Assembly (NCBI GenBank): GCA_028339355.1
Contig: JAOLBX010000005.1
Span: 35,249 to 99,248 of the forward strand
Direction of reading: 5' to 3'
DNA from: Bacteroidia bacterium
Lineage (GTDB): Bacteria > Bacteroidota > Bacteroidia > NS11-12g > UBA9320
Length of the DNA stretch: 64,000 nucleotides
This document shows, in pieces, positions 25,328 to 34,014 of the stretch. Numbering within the stretch: position 1 is the first letter of the stretch; the number at the start of each line of letters is the position of its first letter. The translations under genes and the position numbers were made by a program. The notes beneath the pieces are model-generated. The model was not told the DNA's origin and ran no database searches. It saw only the letters and a list, made by a program, of their open reading frames with translations.

Positions 25328-25963
25328 CTATAACTGCTTGTGAGAACCATCACAAGTAGGCATTCGTTTAGATCGGCCACATGTGCAGTCATGGAATCCT
25401 TTACCAGCCAGTATTTTTGCTATGTAGCTTTGTATTCTACTTGTCCGTGTTTTAGACTGTTTGGGTGCTGAAAAATAAATATTGTAACCTCGTTGTCTGC
25501 CCGGAGTCAGAGCAAAGAAAGCTTTTTTCAGAGCAGCGTTTTTTATAAAGACTGCTTCTAACTCTTCAAGTAGATCTAGTTCTTTATTATCATTAGGTTT
25601 AACTTTTACTCCAGCCTTTTCTAATTCTATAGCTTCCAATACATAACTTTTTAAAATATCACGCTTTTCCGAAATTTCTGATACGTCGACAAATTTTACT
25701 AATCGAACAGATTGAGAATTGGCCCCAGGACTTGTGAGTATCTTGTGCGTATCACTGAGCAATACTCCTTTAATAAAACTCATTGCATAATAGCTTTTAA
25801 ATTCTGCAAGAATAATAATATTGGCATTCTGAAATACATAGCAAGGCTGTTTCCACTTCAACTCTTCTGTGAGCCCACACTCCAAAACTATAGCCCTTAG
25901 AGCCGTTAGCTCTTTGCGGTACTTTATAGTATTAGTCAGATATGCATCTATTTTATGATTCAT
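25328..25963 (-). CDS. DUF1801/YdeI-family protein with C-terminal CDGSH iron-sulfur motif
   Basis: The 211-residue product has an N-terminal DUF1801-like domain (about 1-115: KYRKELTALRAIV...ELKWKQPCY, YYAMSFIKGVLL) and a YdeI/OmpD-associated segment (about 125-190: LEELEAVF.KNAALKKAFFALTPGRQRGYNIYFSAPKQSKTR). It then ends in a complete CDGSH signature, C-T-C-G-R-S-K-R-M-P-T-C-D-G-S-H (C193, C195, C204, H208), the 3Cys:1His ligand set for a [2Fe-2S] cluster. YdeI proteins normally stop around the preceding GKG motif, so this is a fusion of two otherwise separate families. A -7 box TAAGTTTG (minus, 25981-25974) ends 10 nt before the ATG. Function unknown; redox sensing is inference. Confidence 0.82.
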   Translation of the reverse strand: MNHKIDAYLTNTIKYRKELTALRAIVLECGLTEELKWKQPCYVFQNANIIILAEFKSYYAMSFIKGVLLSDTHKILTSPGANSQSVRLVKFVDVSEISEKRDILKSYVLEAIELEKAGVKVKPNDNKELDLLEELEAVFIKNAALKKAFFALTPGRQRGYNIYFSAPKQSKTRTSRIQSYIAKILAGKGFHDCTCGRSKRMPTCDGSHKQL

Positions 25964-26052
25964 TTTAGTGCTACAAACTTAATTATTTGCTAATTAGCTA
26001 TAATATTTAGCCGTAAAGGTTTTTTATTAGTAAAGAGTATTTTGCTATTCAG

Positions 26053-26706
26053 ATGTTACACACTTCCTTTGTGATAGTGAATCTGCAATATACCGAAGAG
26101 CAACTCAAAAAACGCTGGGCTACTGAGTACAAGTGGGGTAGGAAGCAGGCAGATATTTGGGATTCGCAAACCAATTTTATTTACAATATCCATTCTTTTG
26201 ACGAGGTAAATCAGAAAATATTTAGTGAGTTTAGCACCCATTCAAAATTCGCAGATCTGCGAGACTATGCTCTAAATCGCTGGTACAATTTTCAGAGTGC
26301 TATGGCTATTGAGTATATTTTTAGTTCTCACCCGCTTGTACGTAAAGTGAAAAATAGCCGTGATAAGGAAAAGGATTTTTACATAAATGGGCTACCTTTT
26401 GATCACAAAACTAGCGTTTTTCCAAAAGGTTTTGACAATGAGATAGACTATGCGATTGCACATCCTAAGGATCTAGCAAGATGGTTTTATATAAATCAGA
26501 GTGGTCAGCAGCGGTTTCATCTGAAAAACAGACTCTTTGTGGTGCTCTGCAAAAGCGACGGTCAACATTGGCGTCTAAAGGCTGAACTATCATGGATAAA
26601 GTTATTGGTGGATACGTACCTTGACTCTTTTGACGAAAGTAACTTGTTGGAACTATCTTATAGCCAATGTGTTATAAAAACAGATGTTATTTTTGGAGTC
26701 CGATAG
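26053..26706 (+). CDS. Hypothetical protein, possibly nuclease-like
   Basis: A soluble 217-residue protein with many aromatic residues. No family is recognised with certainty. The stretch KDFYINGLPFDHKTSVFP (about 118-135) has an acidic residue followed at suitable distance by D-x-K, as in PD-(D/E)xK nuclease cores, and an upstream AIEYIF glutamate could complete a site; this is a weak inference. It stands alone, rightward, 130 bp before rpsP. Confidence 0.6.
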   Translation: MLHTSFVIVNLQYTEEQLKKRWATEYKWGRKQADIWDSQTNFIYNIHSFDEVNQKIFSEFSTHSKFADLRDYALNRWYNFQSAMAIEYIFSSHPLVRKVKNSRDKEKDFYINGLPFDHKTSVFPKGFDNEIDYAIAHPKDLARWFYINQSGQQRFHLKNRLFVVLCKSDGQHWRLKAELSWIKLLVDTYLDSFDESNLLELSYSQCVIKTDVIFGVR

Positions 26707-26758
26707 ATGTAATCTAATGGACACTATTTATGTAATAGTTGATATAGCTAAAAAACCT

Positions 26759-26789
26759 TTTGTGGAATTAAAATAAAAGGCGACTTTTG
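26759..26789 (+). promoter_or_regulatory. Promoter of rpsP-rimM-trmD operon
   Basis: TTTG (26759-26762), 19-nt spacer, GACTTTTG (26782-26789), seven of eight to the -7 consensus. Predicted transcription start near 26794, just before the leader hairpin. Confidence 0.6.
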
Positions 26790-26792
26790 CAG

Positions 26793-26820
26793 CCCTGCTG
26801 GAACAAGGAGAACCAGCGGG
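26793..26820 (+). promoter_or_regulatory. Leader hairpin before rpsP
   Basis: CCCTGCTGG (26793-26801) can pair with CCAGCGGG (26813-26820) around an 11-nt loop containing AAGGAG. It occupies the whole predicted 5' leader, 16 nt before the ATG, and could be an autoregulatory S16 leader; that role is inference. Confidence 0.5.
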
Positions 26821-26836
26821 ATTAAAAAAAATAAAA

Positions 26837-27529
26837 ATGGTAAAATTAAGACTTCGTAGACAAGGAAGAAAAGGAAAACCTTTCTACTACATTGTGGCGG
26901 CGGATGCAAGAGCTCCTAGGGATGGTCGATTTATTGAGAGAATTGGTTCGTATAATCCGAACACCAATCCTGCTACAATAGACCTGAACTTAGAAGATGC
27001 GGTTCGTTGGTTAGGTAATGGTGCAGTTCCGACTGACACTTGTAGAGCAATCCTTTCTTACAAAGGAGCATTGCACAGACATCACCTGAATAAGGGTGTG
27101 GCAAAAGGTGCGATGACTCAGGAGCAAGCAGATGAAAAATTTGCAGCTTGGATGAGTGAGAAAGATGGGAAAGTTGGTGCTAAGGCTGATGACTTGGCTA
27201 AAGTAGCTGCAGATGCAGCGGCAGCAGCTCACAAAAGAGAAGAAGAAATCAAAGAAGCTAGACTTAAAGCTATTGCAGAAAAGAATGCACCAGAAGGTGT
27301 TGCCGAGGATGCAGCTGAAGCAGCTACAGAAGCAGTAGAAGGTGAAGTAGCTGAGGTTACTGAAACTGCTGAAGAAGTAGTGGCAGAGGTAGCTGAAACG
27401 GTAGAAGCTCCGGCAGAAGAAGTAATTGCTGAGGCAATCGCTCCTGCTGAGGCAATCGCTCCTGCTGAGGATGCAGCTCCTACTGAGAATGCAGCTCCTG
27501 CTGATGAGGCTTCTGAAGAAAAAGCATAA
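26837..27529 (+). CDS. rpsP: 30S ribosomal protein S16 with long acidic Ala/Glu tail
   Basis: Residues 1-80 are canonical bS16 ([35 protein letters not shown]-x-x-GA-x-P-T). S16 is normally 80-100 residues; here a further ~150 residues of Ala, Glu, Val and Pro form a low-complexity acidic tail, as in other Bacteroidota but long. The tail contains tandem repeats of AEAIAP coded by 18-bp units at 27430-27483. rimM starts 5 bp after the stop and trmD follows, the usual ribosome-maturation operon. Assignment is secure; the tail's role is unknown. Confidence 0.95.
   Translation: MVKLRLRRQGRKGKPFYYIVAADARAPRDGRFIERIGSYNPNTNPATIDLNLEDAVRWLGNGAVPTDTCRAILSYKGALHRHHLNKGVAKGAMTQEQADEKFAAWMSEKDGKVGAKADDLAKVAADAAAAAHKREEEIKEARLKAIAEKNAPEGVAEDAAEAATEAVEGEVAEVTETAEEVVAEVAETVEAPAEEVIAEAIAPAEAIAPAEDAAPTENAAPADEASEEKA
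27430..27483 (+). repeat. 18-bp tandem repeat within rpsP tail
   Basis: Two identical copies of an 18-bp unit (GCTGAGGCAATCGCTCCT) and a third diverged copy, coding for AEAIAP repeats. Such repeats are prone to length change, so tail length may vary between strains. Confidence 0.75.
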
Positions 27530-27534
27530 ATTTT

Positions 27535-28035
27535 ATGATTATCAAGGATAGCCTGATTTGTATAGGATACATCAGTCGTTCTCATAGTTATAAAGGAGAA
27601 ATTCAACTCACGTTGGAACGAAAAATCGTCTCGCTAAAGCGGGACGATTTTCTTTTTATAAAACTTCAAGGACAATACATTCCTTACAAAATTGAAAATT
27701 TAAAAGGTAAGTCTGAAGAGCCTGTTCTTAAACTTCAATTCGTAGATACTTATGAACAAGCTCAAGAAATAGCAGCTAGCGAGGTTTATACTGACTCTGA
27801 AGTTTTGCCAGAAGAATCTGAACTCTCGTTTATAGGTTTTGAGCTTATAGATAAACACATAGGCACCATCGGAAAAGTGGAGGACGTACAGGAGCTTCCC
27901 CAGCAGATAATGTTACTTGTCGACTACAATGGAGATATAAAATATATTCCACTTGCAGAGGATTTTATCGACCATATTTCGCAAGAAAATAAAGAAATTT
28001 GGGTGTCATTGCCCAGCGGTATTTTAGAAATTTAA
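27535..28035 (+). CDS. rimM: Ribosome maturation factor RimM
   Basis: The 166-residue protein binds S19 during 30S head assembly. The N-terminal RimM beta-barrel (about 1-85: [17 protein letters not shown], the GxxGE region, and [16 protein letters not shown]) is followed by a PRC-barrel (about 95-165: [35 protein letters not shown]...YIPLAEDFI). It lies between rpsP and trmD; its stop codon overlaps the trmD start (TAATG). Confidence 0.93.
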   Translation: MIIKDSLICIGYISRSHSYKGEIQLTLERKIVSLKRDDFLFIKLQGQYIPYKIENLKGKSEEPVLKLQFVDTYEQAQEIAASEVYTDSEVLPEESELSFIGFELIDKHIGTIGKVEDVQELPQQIMLLVDYNGDIKYIPLAEDFIDHISQENKEIWVSLPSGILEI

Positions 28036-28712
28036 TGTATCGCATAGATATCATATCAGTACAGCCTAAGTTGATGGAAAGTCCACTCAACCATAGTATC
28101 GTTCAACGTGCCAAGGATAAAGGAATAGTAGAGATAGTACTTCACGATCTTAAGAGCTATGGCCTAGAAAAATACAGGCAAGTAGACGATACAGTTTACG
28201 GCGGAGGAGCTGGCATGGTTATTAGATGTGAGCCGGTTTTTGATTGCATAAATCAATTAAAAAGTGAACGGGACTACGATGAAATAATCTATATGTGTCC
28301 TGATGGACAAGTCTATAATCAAAGTGCCGCAAATCAGCTTTCCCTCAAACAAAACCTCATAATACTGTGTGGTCATTACAAGGGGATAGACCAGCGTATA
28401 CGTGATGAAATAATCACAAAAGAAATAAGCATAGGAGACTACGTACTTAGTGGCGGTGAATTAGCTGCTGTAGTAGTAGCGGATTCTATTTGTAGACTCA
28501 TTCCGGGAGTAATCTCTGACGAAGAAAGTGCACTTACAGACTCGTTTCAAGATGGTCTACTTGCACCGCCCGTATACACACGACCGGCAGACTACAAAGG
28601 CTTGAAAGTCCCTGAAGTACTTCAGAGCGGTCACTTTGCTAAAATTGCAGAATGGAGAGAAGATCAAGCTCTCAAAATTACACAAGAAAGACGTCCTGAT
28701 TTATTGGATTAA
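28035..28712 (+). CDS. trmD: tRNA (guanine-37-N1) methyltransferase
   Basis: TrmD methylates G37 of tRNAs to prevent frameshifting. The 225-residue SPOUT enzyme shows the family motifs [23 protein letters not shown] and [15 protein letters not shown] (the trefoil-knot SAM site). The frame opens 12 codons earlier at 27999 inside rimM, but ATG 28035 overlaps the rimM TAA as TAATG and matches the family N-terminus MRIDIIT-like (MYRIDIIS). It converges with hldA, the two stop codons overlapping by 4 bp. Confidence 0.95.
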   Translation: MYRIDIISVQPKLMESPLNHSIVQRAKDKGIVEIVLHDLKSYGLEKYRQVDDTVYGGGAGMVIRCEPVFDCINQLKSERDYDEIIYMCPDGQVYNQSAANQLSLKQNLIILCGHYKGIDQRIRDEIITKEISIGDYVLSGGELAAVVVADSICRLIPGVISDEESALTDSFQDGLLAPPVYTRPADYKGLKVPEVLQSGHFAKIAEWREDQALKITQERRPDLLD

Positions 28713-29698
28713 TATCCACTTGCTATATTTAGCTCCATAGCTTCGGTGTATAGTAAATCTCTATCTATTGGTACTACGCCAACTTGTTCGCATACTATAC
28801 CTCCAGCAAGGTTTGAAAGAGCAGCTATGAGCTCATCAGACACTCCGCAAGCCACACATAGTGATGCAACACTCAATACAGAATCTCCGGCACCACTTAC
28901 ATCTATAATTTTACGTGCATGAGCAGGTAGGTGTACCGTGTTTTCTTCACCAATGATAAGTACTCCGTCTTCTGAAAGGGTGGTCATAATCTTATCTACT
29001 TTCAGTTTGTTTCTGACAGTTGCAGCAAGAGCTTTTACCTCCGAAACACCAATGTTTTTGCCAATGTTTTCTGCTTGTTGGAGCTCTTTCTTATTTGGTT
29101 TGAATAAAGTAACTCCTTGGTATTCATAAAAGTTTGCAAACTTAGGATCTACTACCATCGGTACATTATTCTCTTTGCAAAGTGCAATAACACGCTTTAT
29201 CAGTGACGGAGTGAGAAGTCCTTTATTATAATCCTGAAATATCAAAACATTTATTTCGGAAATGAGACTTTTTACAGCTTGATAAACCAAATTTTCCAAT
29301 GAAGCATCTATCTCATAGGTTTCTTCTTCATCTATTCGAAGAAGCTGATGGTTGTTTCCGATTACTCTTGTTTTTACAGTGGTCTGTCTATTGTAATCAT
29401 TAATTATAGCATCTACATTTAGCCCATTTTTTAGGCAAAGCTCTTTTAAAACATTACCATTATAATCGTTCCCCTTTATACTACATATGATGGGTTCTGC
29501 TCCTAGAGACTTTAGATTTAAAGCCACATTCGCGGCACCTCCGAGGCGTTGTTCTTTGCTCTTTAAATTAACAATAGGAACCGGAGCTTCTGGACTTATA
29601 CGAGATACAGACCCATAGAAATATGCATCTATCATTACATCACCAAGAACCAATACTTTGGTATTCTCAAATTGCTTAAAGAGTTGATTTACATTCAT
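28709..29698 (-). CDS. hldA: D-glycero-beta-D-manno-heptose-7-phosphate kinase (RfaE domain I)
   Basis: A 329-residue PfkB-family sugar kinase matching the kinase half of HldE/Rfa[29 protein letters not shown] at the N-terminus, [12 protein letters not shown], and the catalytic [10 protein letters not shown] (D272) near the C-terminus. It phosphorylates heptose-7-phosphate at C1 for ADP-heptose, a lipopolysaccharide core precursor. The adenylyltransferase domain is absent, so that step must be elsewhere. Its ATG overlaps the aatA stop (ATGA), so the two are coupled although functionally unrelated. Confidence 0.85.
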   Translation of the reverse strand: MNVNQLFKQFENTKVLVLGDVMIDAYFYGSVSRISPEAPVPIVNLKSKEQRLGGAANVALNLKSLGAEPIICSIKGNDYNGNVLKELCLKNGLNVDAIINDYNRQTTVKTRVIGNNHQLLRIDEEETYEIDASLENLVYQAVKSLISEINVLIFQDYNKGLLTPSLIKRVIALCKENNVPMVVDPKFANFYEYQGVTLFKPNKKELQQAENIGKNIGVSEVKALAATVRNKLKVDKIMTTLSEDGVLIIGEENTVHLPAHARKIIDVSGAGDSVLSVASLCVACGVSDELIAALSNLAGGIVCEQVGVVPIDRDLLYTEAMELNIASGY

Positions 29699-30879
29699 TG
29701 AGTTAGTGCTTTTTTTATTCTTGAAACAGCTTCTCTTAAATCAGATTCCTTTGATGCATAGCTTATTCTTACGTGATCGTCCATGCCAAAAGCTACACCA
29801 GGTACCAATGCTACTAATGCTTCATCAAGTATATAATTGCAAAAATCTAGACTAGAATTAATAGTTACACCATTTAGCATCTTTCCATAGAACGAACTTA
29901 TTCTAGGAAACAAGTAAAAAGCTCCTTTGGGAACATCTATTTCCATCCCTGGCACTTCTTTGAGTAATTCTATCATCAAGTCTCTTCGTTGTTTAAAAAC
30001 TTCTACCATCTTTTCAGTTGGTTTCATGTCTGCATTCAGAGCCTCAACAGCTGCCCATTGAGCTATAGAGTTTGCTCCAGAAGTAAACTGACCTTGTAGT
30101 TTATCGCAAGTAGCTATGAGTTCTTTTGGACCGGCCATGTATCCTAGTCGCCATCCCGTCATTGCAAAGGCTTTAGAAACTCCATTTATGATAACCAACT
30201 GATTCCTAATTTTTTCAAATTGAGAAATACTAATGTGCTTTCCTTCGAAATTAATGTGCTCGTATATTTCATCTGATATTATGGTGAGCTGCGGATTCAT
30301 AGCAACTATATCCGCTATTTCTGATAGTTGCTCCTTATTTAGTAAGCTACCTGCAGGATTACTAGGACTACTAAATATTATTACCTTAGTATTATTATTT
30401 ACAGCAGCTTTCAAAGCAGAGATATCTATCGCAAATTCATCTTCAAATTTTGCAGGTACAAAAACTGATTTTCCTCCGGCAAAGTTTACCATTTCTGAGT
30501 AACTCACCCAATAAGGAAGCGGTATTACAACTTCATCTCCTGGTTGTACCAAAATGAGCATCACATTCATTATACATTGTTTAGCACCAGTACATACCAT
30601 TACCTCCTGAGGAGTAAAGCTTAGGTTTGATTCTCTTTTAAACTTCTCACAAATTGCTTTTTTCAACTCAGGTATCCCGCCTACTGGGGGATACTTTGTT
30701 TTTCCAGCTTCCAGAGCTGCAAGTGCAGCTTTCTTAATATGGTCAGGGGTGTCAAAATCCGGTTCACCAAGGCTTAAGCTAATTATATCCTTTCCTTCGG
30801 CCTTAAGTTCACGTGCTTTCCGAGACATACCTATGGTTAAAGACTCTTGGACTCGGTTCACTCTATTGGTAAAATTCAT
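29695..30879 (-). CDS. Class I PLP aminotransferase, aspartate aminotransferase type
   Basis: The 394-residue fold-type I enzyme shows SPSNPAGSLL (Asn of the PLP site), ISDEIYEH (Asp-x-x-Tyr) and the PLP lysine in NGVSKAFAMTGWRLGY (K236), with the substrate-carboxylate Arg in VRISYA near the C-terminus. This is the AspC/AatA Ib pattern that transaminates aspartate with 2-oxoglutarate; related members also take prephenate. The stop overlaps the hldA start. Start ATG at 30879 fits family length. Confidence 0.9.
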   Translation of the reverse strand: MNFTNRVNRVQESLTIGMSRKARELKAEGKDIISLSLGEPDFDTPDHIKKAALAALEAGKTKYPPVGGIPELKKAICEKFKRESNLSFTPQEVMVCTGAKQCIMNVMLILVQPGDEVVIPLPYWVSYSEMVNFAGGKSVFVPAKFEDEFAIDISALKAAVNNNTKVIIFSSPSNPAGSLLNKEQLSEIADIVAMNPQLTIISDEIYEHINFEGKHISISQFEKIRNQLVIINGVSKAFAMTGWRLGYMAGPKELIATCDKLQGQFTSGANSIAQWAAVEALNADMKPTEKMVEVFKQRRDLMIELLKEVPGMEIDVPKGAFYLFPRISSFYGKMLNGVTINSSLDFCNYILDEALVALVPGVAFGMDDHVRISYASKESDLREAVSRIKKALTQ

Positions 30880-31347
30880 TTAAGTAAGCGAAGTTATTAC
30901 TTTTACTTTTGCGTTGTAATCGAATGGCATTTTTTTTCATAAAGTTTTTAGAGGTTAACCAAGAATATCTGGTCTAGTTGGTTTCCAAAACTTAAAGAAG
31001 TGGCTTTGGAAATAAAGCTTGTGTTGATTGCAAAGTGCTGGTAAGTCGTTAGAACTCACTGAATATAGAGCCTAGAAACGTTGATGTTAGAGAACTAGGT
31101 TTTGAGCAAGGTCTATTTTAGTGAGAAATTTTAATTATACGTACATCTTTAAGTTTTGCTTTAAGAAAAACAAGAGCTAATTGTATTTTTTTCTTGAAAT
31201 ATAGCTACTTTCTTTATGCTAATCTTTAATTCCTTTACCCGTTTTCTTTAAAGCTTTTTCTTTGGTGATTGACAAATAATTTGACCTTACACTTGAAAGT
31301 CAATTTTTCTAGTTTGTACAAACAGCGAAAAGCAGTTGCTATTTGTC
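30880..31347. other. 468-bp intergenic region, no gene recognised
   Basis: No ORF with family-like sequence on either strand, no tRNA and no hairpin-T-tail terminator noted. A plus-strand TACTTTTG (30904-30911) matches the -7 box but lacks a -33 partner and no gene follows on that strand. The right part of the plus strand is pyrimidine-rich. I see nothing else. Confidence 0.5.
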
Positions 31348-32046
31348 CTATTTTTGTTTGGAAAGAATACTTGAGAGTAAATCAGTAATCCATTGTTTTT
31401 CTATGAAATCTGCCGATTCTAGGAATTGAACTGTTTGTATACCAGATTTTAGAGTTGGGTTTTTCATACCTTTTGATAACAAGTAGCTTTCCGATTTAGT
31501 GAGTTGTTTTAAGTCATTAGCATTGTCTTTAGTCGCGCGAGTTTCCAAGGTTATAGAATCAACCTCTTCAAAACTAAAAGAATAATTTTTTGGTCTAAAA
31601 GGTCTAGCTTTTAAAATTTGGATACTTTCTGACGATATCTCAATTGTTTGAGATTCTCTTGAAGAATTTATGGCGGACGCCAATATTCCTATTCCAATGA
31701 TCCAAAAAGGGATAGAAAAAAACGCAAAATAGAATGGTCCATTTAAGGCAAGAAATGTCCATACTGTATCAAACCCTAACCATAAAACGGAGAATAGAAG
31801 TACAAAAATATTGGCAGCGGTAAAACCAGTTTTCGGGTAGAATAATTCAACACCGTTGAGAAGCTTTGTGTTTAATTCTAACTTTGATCCCCGTGGTGTA
31901 GTCATGGAAATTCTTTTAGTGTTTTGATTGATTAGGTCACTTGCTTTGAACAAAGCATTGCATTCTGAACATTTGGCTATATCTGCCGTAATGTTCACAT
32001 CTGAGGCACCAATTGTGCTGTTGCATTGTGGACATGATAAGTTCAT
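31348..32046 (-). CDS. Zinc-ribbon membrane protein, unknown function
   Basis: The 232-residue protein starts with a zinc ribbon (CPQCNS at 5-10 and CSECNA at 31-36: two C-x-x-C pairs), followed by two closely spaced membrane segments (about 77-96 and 101-125) and a C-terminal PH-like or beta-rich cytoplasmic domain (about 130-230). This layout is seen in uncharacterised Bacteroidota membrane proteins. It stands alone between a gene-free region and the pirin gene, 55 bp away on the same strand. No function is proposed. Confidence 0.7.
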   Translation of the reverse strand: MNLSCPQCNSTIGASDVNITADIAKCSECNALFKASDLINQNTKRISMTTPRGSKLELNTKLLNGVELFYPKTGFTAANIFVLLFSVLWLGFDTVWTFLALNGPFYFAFFSIPFWIIGIGILASAINSSRESQTIEISSESIQILKARPFRPKNYSFSFEEVDSITLETRATKDNANDLKQLTKSESYLLSKGMKNPTLKSGIQTVQFLESADFIEKQWITDLLSSILSKQK

Positions 32047-32101
32047 GATAGTACGTTAATCCCAATCTAAAGGATTATGAATATAAATCTTGTTTTATGA
32101 T

Positions 32102-33226
32102 TTATCCTAAATCTTCTATACGTCCGTCGGCGTGTTTAGCAAATCGACCTTTGCTAGCCGCATGTACGTTATCGTATTTAGGCCAAGGCCACCCTCCAAA
32201 ACGAGTGCGTTGGAATTCAGAGTAAGTTTCATTTATTTCTCCTATTGTGTTCATCACAAATGGACCGTGCTGTACCACCGGTTCGCCTATAGGTTTGCCT
32301 TGTAGGATTAATATTTTACACGTTTTAGAACCAGCTTCTAGTGTTATTTCCTCTTGTGCTAGCACATCAGCCGAGTGGTAATGTTTAAGATAGTTACCAT
32401 TTAATTTTAACAAGTCGCCATTGTAGAAATATATACTTCTATTGATTCCTGCTCCAGCCTTTGGTAATGTGTATGTAGCACCGGCTTCCATATGAATGTT
32501 CCATATCGCTACTTCATTTATTGGTTTGGCAGCCCATGAGTCGGGTGGTGGGAGTGGAGCCTCTTTTTTGTTTATTTTACCAGCTATGACCTCGATAGTT
32601 GATCTTTTATTATTGGGATCTTTGTGAGTCATCTTAGGAATTTGTTCGTTCCACAGCATTTTAAAATGTGGCTCTACCATCTTATCGGCTTTTGGTAAAT
32701 TGAGCCATATCTGAAAAAGCTCCATCGGATTATCCAAGTCTTGTTTAATTAGAGGAAACATCTCAGCGTGCTGCACACCCTTGCCACTTGTCATCCACTG
32801 CACATCACCGTTGCCATATCTGCCAGAAGCTCCCATAGAGTCTGAATGGTCTACCATGCCTTCTCTCACTACGGTTACAGTTTCAAACCCTCGATGAGGA
32901 TGTCCAGGAAATCCTGGTACTGTTTCACCATGATACATTCTAAAACCGTCTTTCATATGAAAGTCGTTGCCTATTCTTCTGCCAGAAAGTAGCGACTTAT
33001 CTGGTCCCATCTCTTCATTTCCTTTTGGGTATGCATCTTCATGATGCACACAAAATAGAAAAGGATCCTGAGTGTCCCACTGAAATCCAAGTGGCTTTAC
33101 TCGAAGGATTGGGTTCGGTTTTTCGTCATTGGTGAGTGCAGATGCAGTTTTACCTATAATGGAACCTCCTACTACAGTTAGAAGTGAGTTCTTGATGAAT
33201 GTGCGGCGTTTATTTTCTTCTGACAT
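32102..33226 (-). CDS. Pirin-family cupin with Tat-type signal
   Basis: Pirins are two-cupin iron proteins, some with quercetin dioxygenase activity. The metal ligands are visible as H-x-H in PGHPHRGFETVT and H-x-E in GKGVQHAEMFP. Unusually the N-terminus is NKRRTFIKNSLLTVVGGSII, a good twin-arginine signal (RRxFIK plus hydrophobic stretch), so this pirin is probably exported folded. The frame is open to 33250, but a perfect -7 box (TAGATTTG, minus 33255-33248) covers that upstream start, so ATG 33226 is preferred (374 aa). Divergent from the MOSC gene. Cargo export is inference because no tat genes are in view. Confidence 0.85.
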   Translation of the reverse strand: MSEENKRRTFIKNSLLTVVGGSIIGKTASALTNDEKPNPILRVKPLGFQWDTQDPFLFCVHHEDAYPKGNEEMGPDKSLLSGRRIGNDFHMKDGFRMYHGETVPGFPGHPHRGFETVTVVREGMVDHSDSMGASGRYGNGDVQWMTSGKGVQHAEMFPLIKQDLDNPMELFQIWLNLPKADKMVEPHFKMLWNEQIPKMTHKDPNNKRSTIEVIAGKINKKEAPLPPPDSWAAKPINEVAIWNIHMEAGATYTLPKAGAGINRSIYFYNGDLLKLNGNYLKHYHSADVLAQEEITLEAGSKTCKILILQGKPIGEPVVQHGPFVMNTIGEINETYSEFQRTRFGGWPWPKYDNVHAASKGRFAKHADGRIEDLG

Positions 33227-33247
33227 AACGATTAGGCGTAATGATAA

Positions 33248-33255
33248 CAAATCTA
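33248..33255 (-). promoter_or_regulatory. -7 box TAGATTTG before pirin gene
   Basis: Perfect -7 consensus 21 nt before ATG 33226; decides the start by excluding the upstream ATG at 33250. Confidence 0.5.
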
Positions 33256-33296
33256 ATGAATTTTGGATTGAAATTCGATGAACAGATTTTGAAATG

Positions 33297-33304
33297 TATT
33301 TTTG
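33297..33304 (+). promoter_or_regulatory. -7 box TATTTTTG before MOSC gene
   Basis: Perfect -7 consensus 10 nt before ATG 33315; the ATG at 33294 would lie inside the promoter and is rejected. Confidence 0.5.
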
Positions 33305-33314
33305 TAATCATCAA

Positions 33315-33962
33315 ATGAAGGTAGTCTCCACCAACATATCACAATCTCGTAAAATTCTTTGGAAGGGCAACAAAGAACTAACTGGCATCTTTAAAAAGCC
33401 TGTAGCTAATGGAATATATTTGGGTGAAACAGACGTACAGCGAGATGCCGTAATGGATAGGAAGTATCATGGAGGTGTCGATAAGGCTTGTTATCTCTTT
33501 TCAGCTGATGTGTATGATGAATGGAAAGAAAAGTTTCCCGACGCAGATTGGAGTCTTGGAATGTTTGGCGAAAACTTAACTGTTGAGGAACTGGATGAGC
33601 GTGATATTTTCATAGGAGATCAGTACCGAATAGGAGAGGCAATCATAGAAGTATCAGAACCCCGAGAGCCTTGTTACAAGCTAGGAATTCGATTCGGTAC
33701 ACAATCTGTTCTAAAATCATTTATAAACCAACCACACTGTGGTGTATATGTGAGAGTGCTTCAAGCTGGGAAAGTAGTGCCTGGAGATGAAGTGAAATTA
33801 ATCAAACGAGTACAAGACGATTTCTCAATGGCACGTATCTATTGGCTGAGGTACAATGCTACTCTAAAACACATTCCTGAAGTAGCACGTGCACTAAAGC
33901 TAGACACGCTTGCTACTAGTGCCAAAAGAGGGTTGGGTAAACGATTGACGTTTTTAGAGTAA
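33315..33962 (+). CDS. MOSC-domain protein (YiiM-like)
   Basis: MOSC domains bind molybdenum-cofactor sulfide or, in YiiM-type proteins, take part in molybdoenzyme reactions such as N-hydroxylated base detoxification. The 215-residue product shows GDRKYHGG-like VMDRKYHGGVDKACYLF, GMFGENLT, IGDQYRIGEAIIEVSEPREPC with the conserved Cys at residue 120, then the small C-terminal 3-alpha domain (about 155-215). Start at ATG 33315 chosen from the -7 box position. Divergent from the pirin gene. The gene is followed by a short repeat shared with the other side of the ATPase gene. Confidence 0.85.
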   Translation: MKVVSTNISQSRKILWKGNKELTGIFKKPVANGIYLGETDVQRDAVMDRKYHGGVDKACYLFSADVYDEWKEKFPDADWSLGMFGENLTVEELDERDIFIGDQYRIGEAIIEVSEPREPCYKLGIRFGTQSVLKSFINQPHCGVYVRVLQAGKVVPGDEVKLIKRVQDDFSMARIYWLRYNATLKHIPEVARALKLDTLATSAKRGLGKRLTFLE

Positions 33963-33970
33963 TGTTTCTT

Positions 33971-34003
33971 ACTTGCAAGTTTGTAATTTGCAAGTCTGCG
34001 AGC
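33971..34003. repeat. Short repeat, left copy flanking ATPase gene
   Basis: ACTTGCAAGTTTGTAATTTG (33971-33990) then CAAG: an inverted repeat with arms ACTTGCAA/TTGCAAGT. It matches the copy at 35167-35190 in direct orientation at about 20 of 24 positions. Confidence 0.6.
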
Positions 34004-34014
34004 TGAGGTTTTTC

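Noticed and set aside
27229..27606. Ala/Ser-rich 125-codon minus-strand frame over the rpsP tail
   Set aside because: Arises from the low-complexity Ala/Glu repeats of the S16 tail read in reverse.
30904..30911. Plus-strand promoter TACTTTTG
   Set aside because: No -33 element at usable distance and no plus-strand gene or terminator follows.
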